Below are positions 10,566 through 22,139 of a DNA stretch of 64,000 nucleotides, one piece after another. The stretch is taken from positions 62,001-126,000 of the forward strand of contig BGZK01000895.1 in assembly GCA_005406025.1 (NCBI GenBank), given 5' to 3'. Below the pieces are notes generated by a model. That model did no database searches. It saw only the letters and a program-made list of their open reading frames with translations, and was not told the DNA's origin. Every line of letters starts with the position of its first letter. The first letter of the stretch is position 1. The stretch is from Eumeta japonica (Eukaryota > Arthropoda > Insecta > Lepidoptera > Psychidae). A program made the translations under genes and the position numbers.

Positions 10566-13094
10566 CGACCTAACGAATGTATAAACATGTTTACATAATT
10601 CGAATAGTGATATAAGACGGTAGTCGACTGTGTGGAACTTTGAAAACGGACCGATACACCAAATCAAACCACCAAATTAGATTATTGCTTGTTTTGTCAG
10701 GGCACCCTCTTACTCCGGCGTGCCATTTGGGCTGATTATTCAACATGAAATTATCCTTACCGCTAAATGCTTATAATTCAGCAATAAGACATGAAAATAT
10801 CACAGCGTGAATATCATTCACAACAACATTAGTCCGTTATCGACATCCCGCATGAATAGGCGCGTCTATGCGATCGTGTCATCGGCGGCGATTCAAACAA
10901 ATTGGGTCTTGCGTAGTAGAAAATTACTCTCTAGCTCGAAAATTGTTTTGGTAAATGTGAATCGTTTAACGCACATAATTGAAAGTCCTTATCGAAGACT
11001 CGACAGGGGAACTTCAGCGATATCTAATGTATTTCTCATCATTACACTTCTAAGCTGTGTATAGCAAAAAATCTTTCTTAATCAGGCATGCCACTCTTCA
11101 GAAATAATAACAAATTGACGGATGAATAGAACAATTATCTGCAGAATATCGTAAATACAGGAAATATTGTACGTATAATCGGAAGCGAAATTTCATAAAC
11201 AGGCTTCTCTGCAAACGAAAAATCGAATGGCGAAGTTAATAGTCCTTTTTTTAAAAATGAATCACATAGTATCCATACCACTCTAAAATAAAAACACACT
11301 AATGTTACAGTTTGTGTGTTACAAATCGTTGTTCCTCGACATAGCAAGCTTCCGAGGTCAGCATGTGCGTAACTTTCTTCAGCTTCACAATGACACATAA
11401 ATATGTTCTCCACAAGAATCCATAAGAACGACAGTCGAATATTTTCCTTGCTATTGTTCGTGTCCTCGAATATTAAGGAAAAGTAGAAAAGCTGGAACTT
11501 TTGAAGATAAGAAAGTGTACTTAAAAACACATTATTTTTTGATAATACATTTTTTTAAAGTATTTTAATTTTATAATGACATTGCTTTCGGTTATGGTAT
11601 ACATTAGGTATGCCCTGTTCCAACTATACTTAGACATAAAGTACAGGATAATTAATATGCTATCTACTAGCGTTTTTAAGAATATACTGTATTAAGGAAT
11701 ACATATAAAAGGTAAAAAATAAAGTCAGTACATTTTAAATTACACAACTTTTTGTTTTATATAATAACTTTAAATAGCTAGGTAAAATAAGAATTGTGAA
11801 CTATGATACTAAGATTCTCTTTAATCTTCGAAGAAAACGAATACTTATTAAAATTATTTTTGCCATAACCGTAACATGATTAAAAAAAATCAATTTATGA
11901 TCCAACATCAAATATTAGAATGAGTAGGAACGTTTTTGCTGAGTCCAGTATTCACTCATTGTGAGTTATAAGTTGCTTATTATAGAATTAAAATTTTGTC
12001 AGTGATGGAAATTCATCAACATGTAGTGTCAGTAGAATTTATAGCTCAAATGTTGTTTATTAAGAAATTTTATTTTACAGGAAATTTAATTTCTATTTCA
12101 AATTAGTAACATTTTACTTCATAAAATTTTCAATCAGTTGTTTTAAAATCGGGCAAAATGTTACGTGGGCACATCTACTACTAATTTTTAATATTTGCTT
12201 AAATTGTGTGGTGAAAAGTACCATTTCTTTTAAACATTAAAGAAACTAATTACTAATTTTTTTATTTAAAAATGAAATTACTTTTTTTCAAATGAATGCC
12301 CTCGACCGGCTTTCGACGTTCCTTGAGAATTTTTCCGTAACATAAAGGGCTCTTTACTTCCGGTCGTGTAGTTCGAAACTTTATAAGTTTCTTTGATCGA
12401 TGTGTCCCTTTTTCCGTTTTATTTCTCTCCTTTCTGTGCGCAAATCCGAAATGCTTCAAAGACGTAAATAAATTACATCCTTTCTTGAGAATGACAATTT
12501 ATTCCTTCTTTAGCAAGTGAAGGCGCTAAGTTACGTCAAGTGTGAGTTTTGAGACTATTTTAACTGTTCTGTTGTTATGAACATCTTAAAATTAAATTTA
12601 AAATATAATTAAAAGCTTCAGTGTATTATAATTAATTTGCATCTGTACAAACTTTCCAAAATTCCTAGTTCAGGGTAGCAGAGATGGCATATATAGTCAA
12701 TTGACCCGACAAGTTAAGTTGCGAATGCTTCGTAACTCACAGATTTAGCACGATACAGGACTAGATTCTGTATATTCCAAAGTCGGGAAAAAGTAAGGTA
12801 AGACAAAAGAAGATGGGCTGGAAAAGTGTACGTGGTATTTAATATTATAAATCACACTTGGTGGTTACAGGTCATTGGCAATGCTTAGCTTTGGACTGAA
12901 GTACACAAGCGACGCCATGGTATAAAAGTACAGCTATTCATAGGGGATTGCAAATAGAGCAACAACAGTCTGACGTCAGACGGCAACGGCTTTCAAAGTA
13001 TAAGTCAGTTAACAGCCTTATCGCTTCATATATTCGTTTTGGTTGTTTCGTTTTATTTATTCATTTATTAACATTTTTCTGCTATATATAAACT
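10566..13094. other. Long non-coding stretch
   Basis: The longest open frame is a 131-residue minus-strand one (11135-11530). It has mixed hydrophobic composition, no recognisable domain, no Kozak support and no partner exon, so I do not call it a gene. A full TGACGTCA palindrome lies at 12971-12978. Otherwise AT-rich with nothing seen. Confidence 0.5.
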
Positions 13095-13230
13095 ATTTCC
13101 CAGAAGGCTAGGCAGAGATTATAGATTTCACTCAGACTATAGAGTACCTCACTGACAAGCATGACCTTATTGGTGGCATATTAAAAAAGGACCAAACTTT
13201 AAGCACACCCGAAACCGACAATCTTACATG
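13095..13230 (+). repeat. Interspersed repeat, copy 2
   Basis: The GGTGGCATATTAAAAAAGG and CACCCGAAACC blocks match the minus strand of 3590-3725 in the same order. Confidence 0.5.
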
Positions 13231-13264
13231 AAAAGATTGATTTATGAAAATAATCTAAAGTGGT

Positions 13265-13440
13265 AGTTGCCTAATAGTTAAGCATATGCCAAAATTAAGA
13301 AACTCCTTGCTATCGTATCAAGCCCAAGGATAGTTGGCAGTGAGAGACGAATCTCTCACTAAGCGAGCATGGACGATGCCTGGCCGAGTCCCTCAGTCTA
13401 ACATAAAAATATACACACTCACATATATATATATATCAAA
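13265..13440 (+). mobile_element. Possible degenerate SINE
   Basis: TTGCCTAATAGTTAAGC near 13266 resembles a tRNA A-box plus D-loop, as in lepidopteran SINE heads. A weak B-box-like CGTATCAAGCCC follows near 13315, then an 8-bp hairpin GTGAGAGA-CGAA-TCTCTCAC (13340-13359). A short AT-dinucleotide run ends the unit near 13434. Boundaries are guesses and no target duplication was found. Confidence 0.3.
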
Positions 13441-13444
13441 GCAG

Positions 13445-16084
13445 TGCAATAATCAGAATTTGTCACCACAATCAATATGTTTTTCGCTCTTGTATTTCAG
13501 GAACGGGCTCATATTTTGTTTATTGATTTCATTACTTTATAATCTGCAAAACATTAATAATGTGCATAAAAAAAATATACGTTAAATTAATATAAGCCTA
13601 GAAGAGGTTTGGAATCATTTTATAAAACGAACACTACTTCATGAGTTTGCGTGTTCAATTTTCTCACTAATTCATTTGTATGCTTAAATTTAATGACTTG
13701 AGATTTTGCTATCATTCGCTATGAAACTATATACAAATAATTAATAACTGAGCATAACGTGTCCGTCGGTGACGTTACTAACGTGTTAATTATTATTTTT
13801 GATAATAAATTACGTGCAAGATACCAAAGGTTAGTTGTATCTCAAAAGTCATATTACTAACCTCGAGAGTCTCTCCTTAAAACTCCGGGCGGAGTTGTGG
13901 CCTTTAAACTTAAGACATAATTCAGTATTAAATACTACTTTACACGACGTTTGAGCGGCTTACATTGAGATTTATCTTGAGTTGCTTTTATTCCTGTTTT
14001 TCATTTATAAAACGGCTGCTGTTAATGATTGCTTGTTATTTAAGTATTTTCTGTTACACACTTCAATTCTTAGACTTTGTCCTGACAAACATATAAAAAT
14101 AATTTCATCAAAGCGAAGAAAAATCATATTTTGTGTTAACTATCTGTTGCAATGAAATATTAATTTCCAGTAAAATTTCTTTCCAGCAAAATATATCTTA
14201 AAATTAAGTATGTGTCCTATGTTCGTATACTATAGATACAACGTAATCACATTTATGTACATAAAATCTAATGAAACGGTCTCTGGTAATACTTACATAT
14301 CTAATAGTAGTCATTGCAACATGACTAAACAGATTTGGATTTATTTAAATAAATAGAAATTCGCAGGCCCATCAGAGAGTCAGGGATAAAATTAATGAGT
14401 GAAGCGCCGTGACGGAGCGAAAAGGGAGGCGTTATAAATGGACGGACCTAAGCGTTGACAATCCGACGTGAAGTTGTCGCGTGTAGTGCGGAGTTTTATA
14501 ACTTTATTGAGGAAATTATATTTTTATTCTTATATTAATCAAAAAATTGCAATACGTAGGATTTATATATATTTATATAGATACCTTTAATGTTTGGACA
14601 GCCACAGAAGCCGTCTGCTTCTAATTTCTGGCGTCTCTTGCGGAGAGCTGATTAAGAGTAAATTGAGTTTATGAATTCAAATTAATAAAGGTCAAGAAAC
14701 TGGTGACCGCCGCCGGGGCGTCCGCGCGCGGAATGTTACAAGAGTCGAGACAACATGGCAGGGATCTAATTACAATTCTTAATTGTTTTCTCGTCTTAAT
14801 ACAGCAAGCAGTTTCAGCAGAAGCCTGCTCCAGGTTTCTCTATAATTTTCTGCCAGGTAATACTGTTATGCTTCGCCTCTTCAGTAACCATCGGCTTGTA
14901 TATCATAATCTTTGTATTTGCCGGTGAAGTCTACAGGTACAGGCGTTAGTCGGTATTATTTTCCAAAATTTGGCAACTCAGAGTATATTCAAGTATGATT
15001 GCAGATGTTGTTCTCTAATCATAAAGTAGAACCGATCCGTTCTTTCAGTGCGAATCTATATGGCCTAGATATTATTATTTACAAAATATTGAGCCAAAGC
15101 CACAATTCGAATGTCACATACGGACATACTTATAGCCATATGTATTTTTTCTAAGCAGTTCATCCTCCATTAAATTTACGTAAGGATATACTCTTGATAC
15201 GAAATGACAAAAATCTGAACTTCAGTAGAATTATACTGCACCTGGAAAACTGTCTAAATACTCACATTTCATTGAGGTTATTGTAAAAATAAATAAACAT
15301 AAATAATACACATAAATGACCGATTTCACGTATGTTTTCCTATAATTGAATCTATTGGTACAAGAGGTGAAAAAAATATGCGAAGATAGTATCGAGTCAA
15401 GAGCTATGGGCTATATCTTGGGAATATGATTGTATGTGTTACCGTCGTAGATGTAAAAAAGAGAGTATAGTCGCTTACTATTTTAATGTAGAAAAATGGC
15501 TCAAACTGTATATGATGTCTCTGTCTCATATTGCAGAATATCATTTAGCAGTGTCAAAGAAAAATAAATGAAGTAACATTATTTATCATCTGACGTTTCA
15601 ACCGAAAGGTTCAACATAAGGTTCATTTTTTTAATGCAAAGAGAATAACTAACGACCATTTTGTTATTGGAAGACAACGAATCCTATTTTTTTACGATTT
15701 ACACGTCTATGAAAAGAATTATAGGATATTTTTCTGAATAACAAAGTTTAAAGTACTAATCGCATGAGATTAAATTTAATATTAACCTTTACTTTCATAA
15801 TATATGTGCGAAAATATATATTAAAGAACTTGATAATTTTTAAGATGTGTAAAATACAGTAATACAAAATTTTCTTAGTATTCATATAACATAATAAAGT
15901 GACAATTTATTAAACAATTCATTAACTTGTTTTTGCTGAACATAATTCTTATACATAATTTGTTGAGAAACAAATTCAAACATCTTTTTTTTTGAAATAG
16001 ATTTAATCTATTGTATGATTTCCCCTTAGAGATAATTTTAAAATTTGTATAAATATAAATAAAATAATAAATAATAAATAAATA
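13445..16084. other. Non-coding stretch
   Basis: No gene recognised. A short GC-rich patch (14700-14740) and a less AT-rich patch (14390-14490) stand out. 16020-16085 is an A/T-rich TAAATAAA run that leads into the foldback element. Confidence 0.5.
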
Positions 16085-16463
16085 AAAAAACCGATTGCAA
16101 AAAATCAACAGATGTACCGCACTAAGAAGACCGAAACAAGATAAGAAATAAATAAGAAAACAAACTACTAGAACTTAATAAACTCTACTTTTGTATAACA
16201 CACTGCATTATGAGCGGAAAGCTAAATAATTTAAATTATGTTTGGTAGCAGGCGAGACCAATCAATTTTCTTACGATTTATAATTTGCAGATGGGGGCAG
16301 CCTGCTACCAAACATAAAGTAAATTATTTAACTTAGGCTTCCAGGTCATAATGTAGTCTGTTAAACAAAAGTAAAACTTATTAGGTTTTAGTAGTTTTTT
16401 TTCTCAATCTTGTTTCGGTATTTTTAGTGCGTTGCTATTGTTGATTTTTGCAGTCGGTTTTAT
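16085..16463. mobile_element. Foldback element (long inverted repeat, 46-bp loop)
   Basis: The left arm (16085-16253) and right arm (16300-16463) are inverted copies of each other over about 165 bases. The outer end is ACCGAYTGCAAAAA-ATCAACA, the inner end TTTGGTAGCAGGC. The inner about 30 bases match almost perfectly, while the middle has small gaps and substitutions. The loop is 16254-16299. There is no coding capacity. This is the layout of a non-autonomous foldback element or MITE. Its flanks are AT-rich, so a target duplication cannot be fixed by eye and the superfamily is unknown. The single strand would form a very long hairpin. Confidence 0.8.
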
Positions 16464-17344
16464 TAATTATATTTTTAGTCTTTTTAGTATTTCGTCCGGC
16501 ACATTCCTATGAACGAAAGCGTGTACTTTTATGTCTTGTAAATTGATCAAAATGTAGAGATGATTGATAAGTACTATTGACAGCGTATCAAACAAAATAC
16601 AAATGACAATTATAATTGACGTATGCGTTTCAATTGACTATACTGGGTAAAAAAAATTCGTAATACAATATCCAACACACGTAATTTGATGGCATTGATT
16701 ACAGATTTATTCGAATGATTGAATTAAAATGGTTGTATTTATTCTTGATTAAAATTAAATACATGACATATGTATATTTTTGTAATGTCCTTTTGATTCC
16801 CTTTATTTTGATACCCTACTCGATAGGTTTGGTTAAAAAAATTTGAACTACTTACAATTTGGTGCCAAAAATATGCCATTTTGTTTTTTTCTTTTTAAAC
16901 ACCTTTTAAATACCAAATAAGGTGACAATGCAAGAAAACCGAGACCGGTGTTGCTTAGAGCTATTTCCTTTTAATAGGTTTATATCTCGGCTTTATATTC
17001 GATCGAATACTCATCATAATACATAATTGAGCACCGATCTTAAATTAACTAATTTTGCTTATGGAAAGTAAGAAATGCCCTCCTTTTTTCATAGCTTCTG
17101 AAATGTTATTTTTGTATTTTCTTACAGAACACTTCGACGTCATAACGGAAGGTGCGGCGAAACTACACTGAGTGCAATGAGCGCTAAACTGTCTGTTTTA
17201 GCACTCTTTTACCGCGGCCGTTTTTGGGTGCGGGACTGCGTATCTTTTCTCTTTATAGATCAATGGTTACCGCGCTTTATTGTTAAATCACTAGTTTAAC
17301 AATTTGCTATAAATAAAAATAAATCTAGTGTAAACTAAGGTGCA
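16464..17344. other. Non-coding stretch
   Basis: No gene seen. 17130-17240 is a short GC-richer patch containing CGACGTCA and CCGCGGCCG. Confidence 0.45.
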
Positions 17345-17850
17345 CCAGCAAAAGAGCTTACGTTCATATCACTTACGTCCTTTTGTTTAAAAGGGCATTT
17401 TTTTGGGCAATAACTCAATAATAGTATATCCGATCATGTTCAAAATAATTATCGTTTAAAGTATTCATTAAGCTTTACCTTTTATTTTTTTGTACATACG
17501 GTTTAAAAAATAAAGGGAGAGAGACACAATTTCTGCTATTTTCGAAGCGATTATTTCAAAAGATATTCAAAAAAATTTGCTTAACAACTTTCAAGTGTTT
17601 TCAAAGAGCTGTCGAAGTATGTGCCACACGTTGATATTAGCTGAAAATGCTTAGTGCCCTTTCTAGAAACATTTACTTTTGTTATTTAAGTACAAGTAGC
17701 GGCTTGTACAAGACACCTATACTCAGATTTTCATCCATATACATTTAATAGTTTTTGAGTAAAATATCTCTGACATACGGACGGACGGACGGACAGACAT
17801 GACGAAACTATAAGGGTTCCGTTTTTACCATTTTAGCTCGGAACGCTAAA
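17345..17850 (+). repeat. About 505-bp interspersed repeat, copy A
   Basis: Aligns over its whole length with the minus strand of 41130-41685. In order it has an AAGGACGTAAG-type block (reverse complement here), TGATCGGATATAC, TTCGAAGCGATT, CAACGTGT..GTG, AGCGGCTTGTACAAGACACC, then GGACGGACGGAC-GACATGACGAAACTATA (seen in pieces). The last block, followed by AGGGTTCCGTTTTT, is one I know as abundant in Lepidoptera. No ORF. Element class unknown. Confidence 0.75.
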
Positions 17851-19394
17851 AATTATCTTGAATTTTCATCGAAGTTATATGATGTAATTTAAAAGAAAAT
17901 AGATTTTGATTGTCTTTAATGTCCGGGTCTAATTTTTTTTTTTTAATCTTAATATTGATTATGCTAATAGATATTATGACCAACTATGATATTTTTACTA
18001 TGTTTGATAAAAATTATTATCAGTTATTCAATTGTTTATTAAGAGAAACAGTTATTTTAAGAATTTATTAAACTTAATAAACCATCAGTTATCAAGTTTT
18101 TTTTGTTATTATGTTCATAAATGCAAATTATAATTTTTACAGAAATAATAATTTCTTTACTAATTATTTAAACACTAAAAATGTAATAAAACGATTTGAA
18201 ACAATAAAAAAAATATTTAAGAATTTTCTTTAGTCTTTATTTTACCATGACAAAATAATAAAAAATATGAAATTAATCTATTTGTTTATAAGCAATTTAT
18301 CAACGAATGATCTAAAAATTACAAAAACAGTAATAAAAAACCATTTCATAAAAGAATTAACAACATTTTTTAATTATTTCATTTATTGTTAACTTTAAAG
18401 AATTGTAATCAATAAAATATATTATAAAACTTTAAACAACACTAAAATTATAGGTCAATTATTTAAATTTTTGTATCGCTTTTTATAAAATCGTAAGCCC
18501 GTGAAAATTATTTAGTTAACAATTGCAAACTTTTTAAAAAATGAGATAAAATTTTTGACCAACTGCATTCTTTGAAGTGTCTTGATGACACCATAATTTT
18601 TTCAAATTTTAATATTGATATTTAGTATTATAAAAAAATATATGTGGTACATTTTCATCAGCAATAGCGCCCCCATGCCGAAGTGGCTGAGCGGAGACTT
18701 ATTTTCAGCGCTAAATAAAAATGATAAATAACGGAGTTCTAGAAGTAGAGACTTCTTTTAAACTTCATTTTCTTAAAAAATCTTTTTTTACATATTTATG
18801 AAATAATTATACTTTTTGAATTATAGGCTAAAAATCTAAAAACCTTTTTTTCGTCTTAATTTGTTAATAACTTTTACAATTTTTATGTGTAGTAAATTGC
18901 TTAAAATACATTTTTCTAAACGTCGTTCCGAATCTAATGAACTAGGGCACATATTTTCAGGAAGTTTATCAAGAAATTTCACGATTGTGAACTTGTTAAA
19001 ATGTTTTAAGGATTATGAAAAATTTCCAACGTCTCAACAATGTTGGACTTTTGTGCCTTCCCGTGTTCTAATATTTTTTAATTCAAGTCTCGATCATAGC
19101 TAGTAAATAGATTATTTTGTCTGTCAAAATTTTTAATATTAATATTGTAGAAACACATTTTTATATAGTAGTAGTAATACAATGACTATGTAAAAAATAA
19201 TGCGCATCAGACTTGTATGCTTTTTTGCAATAGTCTATAAATAGTATGAACATTTTTCAGATATATGAAAGTGTTACATGATTTTCCGGTACATAAAACA
19301 TTCATTCCCGCGATACGGGCGTAACACGATTTATTCACCACCAAAACAGCGCGCGTGGCTGCGCGTGAGCAACGACTAGAGCTAATAAACAATA
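17851..19394. other. Very AT-rich non-coding stretch
   Basis: Dominated by A/T text with TTATTA/AATAA words. An A-box-like TGGCTGAGCGG occurs at 18684-18694 but has no B-box after it. The 80-residue frame at 18861-19103 matches nothing I know. Confidence 0.5.
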
Positions 19395-19660
19395 ATCAGC
19401 GAGGCGTTGTCGTCACAAATAGCGGGCCGCGCGCCGGCTCGGACTAAACTAACGGCCATTACGCGGACCGCGTGATTAACGACTGCAAACGGACGTTAAA
19501 CGAAATTACGCCCCACCCGCCCGCCCCACTCGATGCAAATGACTTTCGCGGCATGGGAATCTATTAATTTTATCGAATCCTGAGCCGTCGTATTCCTCTG
19601 GACCGACTTGGGTGCGCGCGCTTTATTGGATTTCATGATGTGCCCGTTGAAGTTAAGCTA
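19395..19660. promoter_or_regulatory. GC-rich island with POU and homeodomain-type sites
   Basis: A sharply GC-rich block of about 265 bases with the octamer ATGCAAAT (19533-19540), GTGATTAACG and ACGTTAAACG, and GGGCCGCGCGCCGG. It has the texture of conserved non-coding DNA: few repeats and discrete binding-site-like words. No coding frame. Function is inference only. Confidence 0.3.
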
Positions 19661-19904
19661 TTTCACCAGGGAGCTACGGTTTTCTTCAGTTTCAACCAAT
19701 TATAAATGGAGGTGATTATAGTTTTGATATGTTCTTTTACTTTCTTTTTCATAAGCAAGCTCAGAGTCCCTCAAAGTGCAATGGAAAGATCTGTGCTTGG
19801 GGTTTCTCTGCTAGATAAAATCTGAAACTAGAAAATCCACACAAGAATCATAGTGAGCGAAATAGCTTACAGTATTAGTAATTTGAAGTGACAATAGGCA
19901 CGTC

Positions 19905-20045
19905 ACATTCCTATGGAACAGATAACCGCTGGGAAAGAAAGATTCTCGATTGGTCACTACGAACTGTACGTCGCTACCTAGGATGGCATCCCACCAGGTG
20001 CACTGATGACCTGTCATGAGCATTCGTTGATGACAGGTAGCCTAG
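19905..20045 (+). pseudogene. LINE reverse-transcriptase C-terminal scrap
   Basis: A reading frame gives D-N-R-W, K-I-L-D-W, then R-R, G-W-H-P-T-R-C and T-D-D-L. This matches the conserved tail of many insect LINE reverse transcriptases, which reads D-x-R-W, K-x-L-E-W, G-R-P-P-x-R-W and T-D-D-L. A stop follows T-D-D-L-S. Nothing upstream continues it, so it is a short remnant. Confidence 0.5.
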
Positions 20046-20049
20046 GAGC

Positions 20050-21559
20050 GAACATTCTTAAAATCTAAGGGGCAGGTTTTTTTCTTGAAGTGGATGTTTA
20101 GTGATTGAAACGAACGAAGGATTACAATTTCTACTACAGTGTATCAAATGTAGATCGTCACTATGAGCTAAATCGATTAATTAATCTTTTCTTTTTCTAT
20201 TACTTTCTAAAATATTGTCTAAAACAACGGTTTTTACGTTCACGTTTCGTTCGACCGGTTTTTAAATAATTATCAAAAATGTTTAGGTTGCAAAATTTCG
20301 TGAGTAAGATGCTGTGACACTGACGTTGTTTTAATTCGAATGCTATAAGTTTTGTGGTGTAAGACGGACAAGTATTGTTATTGTACTGCATTAGCGTCTC
20401 TAACTCTACATATTTGGAAAATTCTACATTATCCGTTTTTATATTATACGGCGCATACGACACCTAATTGTAGTTTTTGTCACACTATATTCGGCGCGAG
20501 ATCGTTTTCAAGAACCCGAGCATTACTTTATTTTGTTATGTTAGACCAATACGAAAGTGAATATAGATCTCGTAGCTATTTGTAGTCTTGAAATATTACG
20601 TATTACGATAACCTCTTTCATCGTGAAATTTAATGTATGTTAATGTCTGCTTACAAATTCAAATTTTCGATTTGTTATAGGAAAATAATTTTCTTTATAA
20701 TTTATAAAGTAATCACACACAGCCGTATATCTCATTTCAAAGGTATTCTATGCTGGGCCGAGCCGATTGTGTTATCATTTTACTAACACGACCCATATTA
20801 CAGATAGTGATCGTAGAAATATATTGTTCCATGTTAAGCTCGTATCATAATGGATTGAGATGTGTTCCTTTAGATATTTAAATTACAAAAAACGCGATGG
20901 TCCGAACTGGAAGTTTTTTATTAGACGCTGACTGTACAGCGGCGGAAACTCCGATCTTAAAAACATAATAAATCATGTCGCGGTAAAATTCTCGTTTCAA
21001 ATTCATGACCCGTTTCACCGAAACTCTCTTACGGCTTCTATATCTTGATTGGCGGGCAACGGCAACGGATTTACACGAATCCACGGCAATAGACGAAGAA
21101 AAATGTTAGTTTAATAATATTTCAACAATTTGTTTTAAAAATATCTTTGCGATATACATCGATAAGTCTCTATGAGTTTATTAAAAACGCATGTTATGTA
21201 GATAATTTAATGTAAAGGGCCAATAAATGACATGTGAGTGAGACAGCGTCTTATTCGCATATCAAAACAAATCTTATATGTATTTTCAAAATTTATTGCA
21301 AAAATATCATAGTTTTTGGAATGTTTGTCTTTTAATTTCAATATATAAAGCTAAATGAAAGTCGTTTTTATCTTCATGATTATATCCTTAAAATACTAAA
21401 TATAACAAGGATAAAGAAAGTTGTTGGATATCTTTTTATCGTAACGGAACAAATGCAATGAAAAACAAAATGAATAAACATATTTGTATAGTAATACTTC
21501 TAACAATGCAGTGTTATGATAAAGACCCATAATAATGCGGTAATAGGGCACATTTGGTG
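20050..21559. other. Non-coding stretch
   Basis: Short open frames only, none recognisable, and no repeats identified. Confidence 0.45.
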
Positions 21560-21690
21560 TCACCCTCGGCGCCGTGCTATCGATAAGCTCATATGAATTA
21601 CACTTGATACAGGGTTGACGTCGCGTGACGTCACAGTTTTCGTGCGCGCCCGCCGCTCGAAATACAGCAAAGAAATTACTGCCGTCCACC
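21560..21690. promoter_or_regulatory. GC-rich island with CRE palindrome
   Basis: Contains TTGACGTCG directly followed by a full TGACGTCA (21626-21633), then a GCGCGCCCGCCGC block. The overlapping minus-strand frame is not convincing. Candidate regulatory island by composition. Confidence 0.3.
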
Positions 21691-21984
21691 TGCGAATAAG
21701 GTTTTAATATTTTATTATGATTAATACACTGGACGTTTCATTTCTAATAGGACTGTTAGAGGACATTTAGACATTTTCAATTTTGATTGGAAGAAATTGT
21801 TCCTGAAGAAATGAACTTTTATAAAGCTTTCTGTTTCGACGTCTGAATGATGATTTGAGCAGTAGGGTCATGCTGTGGTTAACTCGGCTGCGGGACCAAA
21901 ATGAGCATGCTCGACGGGAGAGATGCCACACTCTCATAGAATACAGAAGTGAAGTAATAACTTCCGTTGTCACATTTCGTTCAA

Positions 21985-22135
21985 TGAGTAAGAAGATCTG
22001 GTGGTCCACTCCCCCTCGATTGATTCCCTCCCCATCATCTGGTGTCACCTATAGGGTTACGAGTGTCCATGGGCGATGATGGCGACCACTCTCTGGTGGC
22101 TCGCAAGCTCGTTTGCTTCTCGAAATTGCTATATA
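21985..22135 (+). mobile_element. 3' tail of a LINE or LINE-derived SINE
   Basis: ATCTGGTGTCACC, then GTCCATGGGCGATGATGGCGACCACT, read in pieces, then GGTGGCTCGCAAGCTCGTTTGC and a short A-run near 22135. The phrase ending GCTCGTTTGC before poly-A is a well-known 3' end of lepidopteran non-LTR elements. The start is uncertain; the related text may begin near 21850. Confidence 0.5.
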
Positions 22136-22139
22136 TAAA

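Noticed and set aside
11135..11530. 131-residue minus-strand open frame
   Set aside because: No recognisable domain or motif, unconvincing start, and no splice partner; long frames of this size occur by chance in 64 kb.
18684..18694. tRNA A-box-like TGGCTGAGCGG
   Set aside because: No B-box within tRNA spacing and no foldable arms.
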